A stretch of 64,000 nucleotides of DNA, from positions 10,081,069 through 10,145,068 of the forward strand of contig NC_133101.1 in assembly GCF_022965805.1 (NCBI RefSeq), written 5' to 3'. Under the pieces are notes generated by a model. It did not search any database. It was not told the DNA's origin and saw only the letters and a program-made list of their open reading frames with translations. The DNA comes from Primulina eburnea (taxonomy: Eukaryota > Streptophyta > Magnoliopsida > Lamiales > Gesneriaceae). Shown here piece after piece: positions 35,049-45,400 of the stretch. Both the position numbers and the translations under genes were made by a program. Within the stretch, counting starts at the first letter, position 1, and the number at the start of each line of letters is the position of its first letter.

Positions 35049-36190
35049 ATGACAAATTTAGAGAGGATTAGTCTAGAGGGTCTAAAAGAGCTTGCAGAAT
35101 CTTTCGCAAATCTCAAATTGGTAGATCTAAAGATGAACGCAACAGGAGGTGAACCACCCTCCATAACCTGGTCATCTTCTCAGGAACCACCAAATGAAAG
35201 TGTGGGATCTTGGAATATAAATATGAGAGAATCTCAACCCGATTCCCATACTGGTGGAGAATCACACCCAGCGAGAACAAGAACAAGGAGAAATCAAATT
35301 CTCTTGTACCAAACACCCTATGGGAAAACTGTTTTAGAACCTATACATCCTTATGGGGTTAGGCTTAACCTAGATGTACTAGATTTCAAAAACAGATAAG
35401 ACCTCATAGATGAGTGGACATCTGCTATGAGAATTGTTGTAGGAACACTTGATCTCAACAGATAAGGATTCATTAAACTTTTAGAAATGAGTCTTATGAG
35501 ATCAGTCAAAATTACTTGGGACATGACTTCATTAAAACTAAAGAGTCAGTTTTAGCTGGAGAATCTCTTAGTGAGATAGCTTGAAAAATGGCTAACCTAT
35601 TTAAAGCACAGTTTATATGGGTAAACTATTTTAACAGTCAAGATACAGAGAAGATGAAGAAATATACTCAAGCTCTGTATAACCTTACATGACATATATT
35701 TAGTGGATGAATATATTAAATTATTTCCTAAATATAGATGGAATTTAGGGGTCGAAGAAAATATAGCTACGCAGCTTTTCTTCGCCAAAAGCCGAGTCCT
35801 TGGAGAGAAATGCTTATAAGAAAATATGTCACTGGCAATCCAGATACGTTGGCACGAAAAGCCTCTTTTCTCAAAGGAAAATAGACAAAATGGTGTCATA
35901 TGGCAACATTACAGAAGAATTACAAACGCTTAAGAAGTATCAATAAAAGAACTCCTTGTGTTGTAAGGAAAGTGATCTTCAACCATTATATTGAAGTAAA
36001 CCACTGAAGCATAAGGGGAAGAGTTTTAGGACTCATCCTTATGCTGAAGGTGGAAGAAGTTCTTGGAAACCAAGAACTGTATAGTCTAGACAGAAAGCCA
36101 TATCTTACAAATTTGGACAAAGAAGTGGACCATCAAGAAAGAAAATATCATCCCAAGCATCGAGTACATCTCGAAGCACAGAAAGAACAC
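35049..36190 (+). pseudogene. Pararetroviral gag/coat-like ORF, copy 1 (truncated)
   Basis: The 116-codon ORF at 35049-35399 begins MTNLERISLEGLKELAESFA and aligns with copy 2 at 36854. After a stop at 35397 the reading continues in broken frames to about 36180. It then ends abruptly where a host-like ACAAAAATACCC phrase and a second leader begin. The zinc-knuckle part is missing. Several stops and shifts show it cannot be expressed. Confidence 0.75.
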
Positions 36191-36262
36191 CTACAAAGAC
36201 AAAAATACCCTTAGTTGTATTTATATGTGAAAATTCAAATGGTTGATTTTCTGGGACACAAA

Positions 36263-36275
36263 TGGTATCAGAGCC
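36263..36275 (+). other. tRNA-Met primer-binding site, pararetrovirus copy 2
   Basis: A second TGGTATCAGAGCC within a leader nearly identical to that at 34440-34560. Its presence in tandem marks the duplication of the 5' region. Confidence 0.8.
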
Positions 36276-36853
36276 GAGGTAAAATTATTTCAAACATATA
36301 AATTTATTATTATAGAGTAATTAAATATTTGGGGAGGAGAATTTTCTCAATTAACATGAATCCAAACACAGGTTCGAGATTAATTATTTACAATATTTAT
36401 TCCAGAACTCTGGAATATTTGAAACAGGAAGATCTAACCAAGTTTAGATATCAAGAAAGAACTTATCATAGTCCTAAGGTAAATTGATGATTCAAAATAA
36501 CAGGTTCCTAGAAATAGTACCGGATTCTTCTAAGCTCTCAGGCGATCTTAGAGAGATTCAAAAAACAGTACAGAACTATGACAATATGCTATATTATGTA
36601 TCAAAAAATATGGAGAAAATTCTTGAAAATCAGGAAGAAATTTCGGAGTATTAAAGGATATTCGAACAAGAATTCAAATTCTAGAACAACAACCAAGTTC
36701 TAGTAAGAGAACTTCAGAAGGAAGGTTACTTCCATCTTTTGGAACTGAACCCTTGTTACATCAACAAAGGAAGGCCAAAGTAGTGTCAAAACCTTTGACT
36801 GGAGAAGAAAAAATGATCAATCTAATTAAATCTATCTCAGAAAAGAAATTAAT

Positions 36854-38240
36854 TTGATGACAATCTTAGAGAGGATTGGTCTAGAGGATCTAAAAGAGCT
36901 TGCAGAATCTTTCGCAAATCTCAAAGTGGTGGATCTAAAGATGAACACAACAGGAGGTGAACCACCCTCCATAACCTGGTCATCTTCTCATGAACCACCA
37001 AGGGAAAGTGTGGGATCTCAGAATATAAATATGAGAGAATCTCAACCCGATTTCCATACTGGAGGAGAATCACACCCATCGGGAACAAGGACAAGGAGAA
37101 ATCAAATTCCCTTGCACCAAACACCCTACTGAGAAAACTATTTTAGAACATATACATCTTTTTGGGTTATGCTTAACCTTGATGTACTAGATTTCAAAAA
37201 CAGAGAATATCTCATAGATGACTGGACATCTTCTATGAGAATCGTTGTAGGAACACTTGATCTCAACAGAGAAGGATTCATTAAACTTCTAGAAGTGAGT
37301 TTTATGGGAACAGTCCTAACTGGAGAATCTCTTAGCGAGATAGCTAGAAAAATGGTTATCCTATTTAAAAGCACAATTTATAGGGTAGACTATTTTAACA
37401 GTCAAGATAGAAGATGGAGAAATATACTTGAGCTCTGTATAGCCTTGAATTACATGACATATGTTTAGTTGATGAATATATTATGTTATTCACTAAATAT
37501 AGATGGAATTCAAGGGTCGAAGAAAATATAGCGATGCAGCTTTTTTTCGCCAAAATGCCAAGTCCCTGGAGACAAATGCTAATAAGGGAATATATCACTG
37601 GCAATCCAGATACATTTTCGAGTCTCTTTTCTAAAGGAAAATTGACAAAATTGTGTCATTTGGCAGCATTACAAAAGAATTACAAACGTTTAATGAGTGT
37701 TAACAAACGTACTCCTTTGTGTTGTAAGGAAAATGATCTTCCAACAATAATAGGAAGTAAATCACTGAAGCATAAGAGGAAAATTTTTAGAACTCATCCT
37801 TATGCGAGAAGTGAAAGAAGTTCTTGGAAACCAAAAACAGTTTGGTATAGACAAAAAGCCAGATCTTATAAATCTGGGCAAAGAAGTGGACCATCGAGAA
37901 GTAGGATATCATCCCAAGCATCAAGTACATCTCGAAGCTCAGGAAGAACACCTACGAAGAAAAATTTCAGAAGAGCTCATACTCGAGCTAATGAAAGTTT
38001 CAAGGATTGCAATTGCTAGACATGTGGAGCAAGATGTCATATCTCAACCAACTGTATAGAAAATGAAAAAAGAGGTCTTAAACGCTTCGATCCAACCCCG
38101 AATATTGAAGAAACATCTTATTACAAAGATCTGATTCAGGTATACTGATTTGAGGATATGCCTCAGAAGAAAGTAAATATAAGAAGAAGAAGTCTTAAGT
38201 CAGGAAGAATCTGATAAAAATGAATCAGAATCTGACTGAG
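36854..38240 (+). pseudogene. Pararetroviral gag/coat-like ORF, copy 2
   Basis: Fragments at 36854-37132, 37169-37468 and 37483-38019 follow one another with stops between, so the original ORF was at least 390 codons. The C-terminal third is basic and serine/arginine-rich. It is followed, across a frame change, by a CCHC zinc knuckle (C-x-T-C-G-A-R-C-H-I-like, near 38010-38055) and an acidic glutamate-rich tail ending near 38240. This pattern fits a nucleic-acid-binding capsid protein of plant pararetroviruses. Broken by stops; not functional. Confidence 0.75.
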
Positions 38241-38399
38241 GACGAGGTGTTTCGACTCAAAACACATGAAGATTTCTCTAGGTTGTTTTAGCCAGACAAC
38301 AATATCTCATAACATGGTCTAAAGGATCATGAGAGAAAATCCTAGTCTTCAGATATATCAAGGATTCTCTGCAGGACATGTAGAAAAGTTTTTAGGAAG

Positions 38400-39021
38400 T
38401 CTTGGCCAAAGAAACAAAAAGTATCATCTAATCTATAAAGTTTCTAGAAGGGAAATGGTAATTCCAATGGAACTTACATGACCTTCTGAAAAAATTAAGG
38501 AGGAATTACAAAAACTCAATATAGAAGTAGCAAGGACTATGTCCTGGATTTATATCGGAGCAATCCAGATCATTATAAAAGCTACCTTCAAAGAAGGAAT
38601 AGATTCACCCATTTATATTGCTATATGCGATAAAAGAATGGGAAACCTTCAAGATTCAGTACTGAGAACTATCTCAGGAAATCTCTGGGCAGGAAAGATT
38701 GTAGAAGTAATCTATCCATGAATTGCCTACAACTTGGAAGATCAAGATTTTAGCCGAGCCTTGACATTGCAGCATAATTTCAAGGAAAAAATGCTAGTGA
38801 AGGAAGGTAATAAACTATATTCTATCACCTATCAAATTTCATATGCTCTATCTAATACACATCATTCAGAATTCTTTATTAGAAATGAGTTTATTGAAAT
38901 GCCTAAGATATTTGAGAAATTTGTTCAGGTAATTTATCCAGAAAGAGTTCAGTTTCTTTTAATAAAAGAAACATATATCCAAATACAAGACAAACCATTA
39001 TACAAAAAATCAAAGTCTTAG
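38400..39021 (+). pseudogene. 30K-type viral movement protein-like region
   Basis: Two frames (38539-38721 and 38734-39021) are split by one TGA at 38719-38721. The first ends with AGKIVEVIYP; the second holds ITYQISYALSNTHHSEFF, which resembles the conserved end of 30K-superfamily movement proteins that widen plasmodesmata. Family assignment is from motif memory and is moderately secure. The N-terminal part (38400-38538) has shifts. Confidence 0.65.
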
Positions 39022-39389
39022 ATTAGAATCGAGAAGACTATCTTTTCAAGGAGATATAATTATAAGTTACAGGTGGGGAAAAGCACATGTCCAAGAAACC
39101 CAACATGAGCTAAAAAGCTTTTCTACAATAGGAAAGCTTAGATGCCAAGAGGGGTGGAAGGAAGTAGAAATAGTATTTGATATTACGAAACAAATGAATA
39201 AATTCCCTTGTAATACCATATACTAATTAGAACAACCTACGATAGGAACTTACCAAGGAATGATCAATATTGTAGAATTGGAAACTCATATCAAAGGAAT
39301 TCCAGGGAAAGAACCAGATCAATTGGTTCTTGGACTAGAGTTTCTCGAAGAACATAAACTTTAAAAACGTCTAGAGTATGGAATGGAGT

Positions 39390-40170
39390 TTATGGCATAT
39401 GATAGGATGTGGAAAATCCAATGACAACAAGCCCATTCTCGATATATATTCCAGTAGGAATGTTATACGAACAATATAAGACAGAAAAAGGAGTTTTTCC
39501 AATTAATTGATTCAAGTGCTGGAATCTGCACAACAAAAAGAGGAGTTTTTCCAAATAATTTGGAAGAAGAACTACCAAAGATTGCTGGAAGAGATTTCTC
39601 CAGAAGAATCTTAATCTTATGCAAAGGGATTAAGATGACTGAAATTGTGATCGGAGGTGCCGGAAAAACACCTTGTATAAGGTAAAAACATCACCGGATT
39701 ATTTTTATGATACATGTGGTGACATTTGGCTATGAAACAATTTTCTACAAATTTTCAAGTCCTATACGCAAGAAAATGAGACTAGACGATTAGTGTTCAC
39801 AACGTCCTGTGATCATAAAATTATATTCCAACGATTACGAGAGGCATTTTACAGAAAATTGTCAATCCAGTTTCGCAGTAAGCTTGGTGATGAAGGAAAA
39901 CTTATGAATACAAAAATGAAGGATTTTAGACTGTTTGGAGAAACAATGCTCCAACTAAGAGCAGACAAAGAGCTCCAACCAGAGGAAATAAAATGCCTTA
40001 AGATAGCTCTACATAAGAATGCAGTAGAGTTTGAATCTAAGGTATCATTGGAAGAAGTCGAGAAAATGATCAAAGAAAATTACAATGAAGATCCCTTGGC
40101 ATGGTGGGACAAAAATCAACTTAAAGCTTGCCTCAAAATTAAAGAAGACAAAGAGTATAAATTTGTCTGA
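39390..40170 (+). pseudogene. Pararetroviral protease and spacer region
   Basis: On the plus strand a retropepsin-like LIDSSAGICTTKRGVFPNN stretch lies near 39505-39560; the active-site triplet D-S-S stands where D-S/T-G is usual. It is followed by an IAGRDFSRRILILCKG block. A clean 125-codon ORF (39793-40170), charged and helical in look, follows with no catalytic motif I recognise. Frameshifts and stops lie between. RT polymerase motifs do not follow: the sequence jumps to an RNase H end. Confidence 0.6.
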
Positions 40171-40191
40171 TGTATACCTATCTCAATGAAC

Positions 40192-40500
40192 AAAGGGATA
40201 TCAGATTATAATCAAGGAACATTTGGACCTTGGTTTGATCAAAGCAGGAATTTCACCATACATTTGGAAAGCTCTATGTAAAAATTATATTTTTGATATT
40301 GTTATTATAAAATCTCATGAGAATATTCTTGTAGATTTTTTATCAAGGATCTTCTGTCAGAAGAAACACCCCTTGTTGCTTCAATTACTGAAGAAGATAT
40401 TTCTACCAGAAGAGCATAGTGTTTATGGGTATGTCTAACTGAGATGGACAAATTCAAGTTTCCGTTTAAGTTTTATCATAATTCGGTAACGGATCAATCA
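40192..40500 (+). pseudogene. RNase H C-terminal remnant of the pararetrovirus
   Basis: The ORF at 40223-40438 and its neighbouring frame contain KALCKNYIFDIVIIKSHEN followed by a DFLSR-type motif, the usual end of the RNase H domain in RT polyproteins. The polymerase domain with its Y-x-D-D motif is absent between 40170 and 40192, so a deletion of at least several hundred codons is inferred. Confidence 0.65.
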
Positions 40501-40936
40501 TGTTAAATACTATGACAGGAAAAACCACAAGTTTTGCAGAAGATCTATTCGAAAAGAAAAGAAATCTTTTGTGGAATAACAAGCTGTCAGGGAGTAAAGA
40601 AACTCGTCAGAAATTCTACAATATGCCTCATGTGGGAATATGGTCATAATAGATCTGTCCAGAGTGCCCGAATCAAAAAGAGCCAGAATTCGGCAATGGC
40701 TTCAGACCTCGGTCATACATGAAGTATCTCGCAGAAACAGGACCAAGTGGTGAAGGACCACAATCACGTTTTCCTCGGGGACATAAAAAATGTAATATTC
40801 CTCGACAAAAATAAGTGGACATGTGAACCTAACCACTTTTCCTTAAAGATAACAAAAGCTAAAGATTCCCTGACAAAAGATAGTGGTCATATGAACCACC
40901 ACTAAATGAACAAGGAAAATTGAACCCAATTACGAC

Positions 40937-40946
40937 TATAAATAGG
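40937..40946 (+). promoter_or_regulatory. Pregenomic-RNA-type TATA box
   Basis: CTATAAATAGGGAG lies downstream of the last ORF and upstream of a leader with AATAAA (TGAATAAAAGAACC near 41514), as in Caulimoviridae genomes. A second candidate, TTCTATAAATAATC, is near 41342-41355. Activity is unknown. Confidence 0.55.
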
Positions 40947-42010
40947 GAGTAAATGGGAACACTAAAAATACATCAGACCTAAACCGAAGTTGGGAACAAA
41001 ATGTATTTCAACTCTCTCAAAGTTTCCAGGAGAAGGATTAGGGTAACAAGAAAAAAAACTGATGAATTTCAAAGCTTATCATAAAAGGCTAAAGGAATTA
41101 GGAAACGAAATCTCAGCTGATATAATACAAACACATATAGACTGGTTATGCCAGTAGATAAGATCACAAGAGCGAGCTGTTTCTATAGTAATAATCTAGA
41201 AAAAGATAATTCAAGAAAAGAAGATGGACCACTCAACCACTCCCTCAAACTCACTCAAAAGGATAATGGCAACCACAGCTGGAAGGCATTAAAGAAAAGT
41301 TAGTGCAAGAGTTTGAAGTCCGGAAAACAAATCTGTCAGGGACTTCTATAAATAATCAGGCAGAAGGAAGATGAAAGCATCACTCAACCTCTTCGTTTTT
41401 CTTCAAAACAATTTGTAATATTTTCTTTCAAGTTTATGTGTGTTGTGAGTTCAACTACTAATAAAGTTTCTCCTCCTCTACATGAGGTTACTATGTAATA
41501 ATAGTTTGTATGTTTGAATAAAAGAACCAAGGCTTTTGCCCCTCTCGTGTATTATTTTCAAAATTGAGCTTTTACTATACACCTTGAGGTAGGAAACGAA
41601 ACAGGGTTGTGCTAAGTGCTGCTGAAGGAATCTGTGTAAAAAACCATCGGTTGCGATTGTGTGGTTGGACTGTGAGGATCAGTCTGTAAAACTCGGCGGA
41701 TATAACCCGACGGCACTCTAGTCAAAAAGGTAAACTATTCAATTTATTATACGGAAGCATGATGCGCCTTTTATAAAAAAAATCGATCATTTGAGCATGA
41801 TATATAGGCTGAAAACTTTGCGTAGCCATATGTCTTGAGGCTATATACCTTTAAGAACAGGCTCGATAGGAACAACAATGTCACATATCATATTTATAGA
41901 AAAAGGGTATTAATGGAATTTTCAAAAATTTGGGTAGTTAAAACTAAGTTTTGAAGGGTTGTGTAGTAAAAAGGAAGTTGAAAAGGGAGTTGGGTATTTT
42001 TAAATAAGTT

Positions 42011-42440
42011 GCCCTAAAAGAATTGTGGGTGTACTTTTTTATATTTTTTAAAATATTAGGCGCTTTTAATTTAATTGTTTTTTAATCTTATTGAATTCTA
42101 CAAGATGAAAATCAAGAGGCGGAAATGTAGCAACTGAGAAAGAGTCTTATTTTTGAAGCTACGCTGATGCGAAGTTCTACAAAGAATCAGTGCAAAGCTA
42201 AACTGAATAAAGTAATAGCTACCTTTAGTACAAACATTTTCCACTTATTGTGTTTTATCATCAAAGGTGTGTTTTCACAATTGGTAGTTAGATATACTTA
42301 AACAATAAATAAAGAAAATTGGAAAACAATCATAATGGGAAAAAAATCATAACAAAACAGAGAAAGAGAAACAAAACCTTATAAATTTTGATGGGTTTGA
42401 GGTGTGGTTGAAGATCGGTTCAAGTTGTGAGCGTCATGAA
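42011..42440. other. Spacer / probable 3' UTR of the small membrane-protein gene
   Basis: AT-rich. The last 100 bases left of the stop codon at 42447 would be 3' UTR of the minus-strand gene. No other feature. Confidence 0.4.
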
Positions 42441-42446
42441 ATGCAG

Positions 42447-45400
42447 CTAATTAGATGAGAGTAAATTGACAGAGCTCGCCACAAAGTAAACCACCCCGGA
42501 AGATCCCAAGATTCCAGTAGTCAAAAGGGCTCCAAACTGTAACAAACATATCAGGTATTAAAATTTGATCATCAAAGAGTTGTATGACACATCAGAGACA
42601 TGAACTATAAAAATCCTATTGTTGTCCATCTTTAATGACAACAATTTACTACTTCATGCAACCCAGAATACATAGGGCGCCAATTTGAGTAAACAATAAT
42701 CAAACAAAATAACTAACGATCAATATATGAGTTGTGACCAAACCTTATTATCTCATATAACCATGTGTAACATAGTTGTAAATTGAAAGGCAGGAGAACA
42801 TTAATGACATAACAATGAACAATGAACTGTAAAAGGTAAATCAGCTCAAAACAACAAAAAAGTTACTCAAAAAGTAGCTCGAGAATTAGTGAACTGCCTT
42901 CAAAACATGTAAATAAAGGACCTTCATGTAAGAAAAATATGACACATATCAGAAAGGAAGAAGAACAGACGTGTAGGAAATGGCGACGGTCATTGCCTAC
43001 AACTTTTGACGAAAACTTTTGACAAACGTGCTCAACTTCAGAAATTGAGATACGCACACGTTTCTTTTTCTAATATTCAGACTCCCTATTTTTCTCGTTG
43101 ATGGTATGAGATGCCTATGAATAGAGACGATTGAGGTCCCTAAGCACACACACCTCATAAGAAATATACACCATCTAAAGAGATTGTGCAGTGCTTAGAA
43201 GGCTTCAACCGAGAAGAAAATCAGAGAAATCAAAACTTTCAATGGCCGGAAGTAATACTCGATTTAAGCTTCCGCATATAGTTTTTCATGTATACGAAAC
43301 ATGATTTTAAGAAAAATCTTACATTTGGTATCAGAGCATGAAGCCTCTGCCTTGAAAATAAATGTTCTTCATGAACTCTTCAGAAAATTTCTTCTGAAAA
43401 AATTTCTTCACATTCCACTACGAAGTTCTGTATGAAGTTCTGAAATTTTTTCTTCACATTGCACTACGAAGTTCTGTATGAAGTTCTGAAATTTTTGAAA
43501 GCAAAAGATGAAGTATGCAACTGGTTTATAATATTCAGAGAGGAGAAGATAGATCTGGTTTCAAAGTAACGTTCATGTGTGTGGAAGAATGAAAGTTTCT
43601 TTGATTACATGCATTCTATCTCTACAAAAACATGAGAACCCACACATTTAAAGTAACGTGCATATGGAAGAAAGCTTGCACTCATTACATGCAACAAAAC
43701 ATGAGAACCCACACATTTAAATCAAATAAATACATGTCTTGATTTTTTTCTTTCATGGAGGTAAATGTCTCAATTATTATTATAATAATAATAATAATTA
43801 ATTTAATGGGACCCACATCAAATTGAGACATTCTCGATTCATGGAGTTTTGTTTTGTTGTGTTTAATTATTATTATTAAAATAATAATAATAATTATTAA
43901 ATCATTAATTAATTAATGTGTAATTAAGTTATATGTATAATTTAGTGTACATATAGCATTTGGTTAAATAATATGTACACATTAAAAATATTTCAAATTC
44001 AGTGCAATTTTCAATACATGTTAGAAATTATTTTTGCATGTTAGATATAATGTCAATGTGTTTGATGTGTACATACAAATTTAATATTATTTTTGCATTT
44101 ATTTTTAAGTTTTTTTTTAAATGCAAATTGTATTGAAAAATATTTTGGAAAAACGATATTCACATTGTGTTCATATCAAATTATATTAAGTTGTTTATAA
44201 TTTGAAATGAACATATCAAGTAAAATGTGAATATAAAATTTTAAAATATTTCAGATGTTCACAAATGAACAAATAATTCTCACTTTATCAATACTCTGAT
44301 AAAAGAGAAAAACTAATGAGGAGCCCACATTTTCACGTAAAAGTGATCCTCACTTTATCACTACTCTGATTGAAGAGAAAAACTGATGGGAAATATATTT
44401 GTTCATATTAAGTAAAAATGTGAATATAACGTTTTTTAATGAAAAATTTTGGCTTATAAAAATTCACATAAATGTGGATAATTAAGTTGAATAATTATTA
44501 TAAGGTGTCGTAAGAAAACATGATCCGAGGGAGTTCTTCATAGATCGGTTTAAACTGCCTTGACTAGCCACTGGTCTCCCTGATGAACATTGCTCTGTCT
44601 AGGAGTTGGGTATTTAAAGGGCCTTAGCACTACCTATCTTTCCTGGGAGCACTCTTGGAAAGTGTTGATTGCGAAATAATTATTATATAAAGCATTAAGT
44701 GAAGCCAAAATTTTGTCCAGTGAACCGTATAATTTTAAATAATTGAGGAAAAGCCACAGCATCCTTAATTATGAAAAAATTATGCATTAAATGGGTTTGG
44801 ATCACATAATGGACATCAATTGTAATTAATTATATAAAAATAATAAAATTTACCCCACAGGGATTTTTATTATATTTATATAACTAATTAGGTTAAAATA
44901 TCAAATTATATTTTTCTTAATTTACCCACAGGAGTTAAGGAAAATATATTTTGATAGTTTTATTATATAGTTACAGAAAAATCTTATTGAATTAAAATTT
45001 TAGCCCACAGGAAAATTTTATGTCACTAGATTTTTTAAAACATGAATTACATTGGTAAAACATGATATTGTCTCAAAATTTTAAGCATATGATATTTTGT
45101 GCAGTTATGCAACCTGCGACTTTTTCTGATATGAAATGTGACATTCCCGATCTAAAAGGCGATAATTATAAAATTTGGAAAGAAAGAATTCTTCTTCAAT
45201 TAGGGTGGATGGATATTGATTATGCTATACGGAAAGACGAACCATCTGCTATTACTGAAAACAGCATTCCGGATGATGTTGATCTTTATGAAAAATGGGA
45301 GCGATCTAATCGACTCTGTGTAATGTTCATAAAGACCAAAATCTCTGCTGGTATGCGTGGTTCTGTCGATCAGCATAATAATGTCAAAGAATTACTGAAG

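Larger units (their letters stand above)
34285..42010 (+). mobile_element. Endogenous pararetrovirus (Caulimoviridae-like), decayed
   Basis: There are no LTRs, but two tRNA-Met primer-binding sites (34452 and 36263), a gag/coat-like ORF with a zinc knuckle, a 30K movement-protein-like region, a retropepsin motif, an RNase H end, and pregenomic-type promoters near 40937 and 41342. This set fits an integrated plant pararetrovirus. The 5' 1.8 kb is present twice in tandem (34380-36190 and 36195-38010). Most of RT is missing and stops or frameshifts lie throughout, so it is defective. Imperfect inverted repeats of about 100 bp flank it. Confidence 0.75.
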
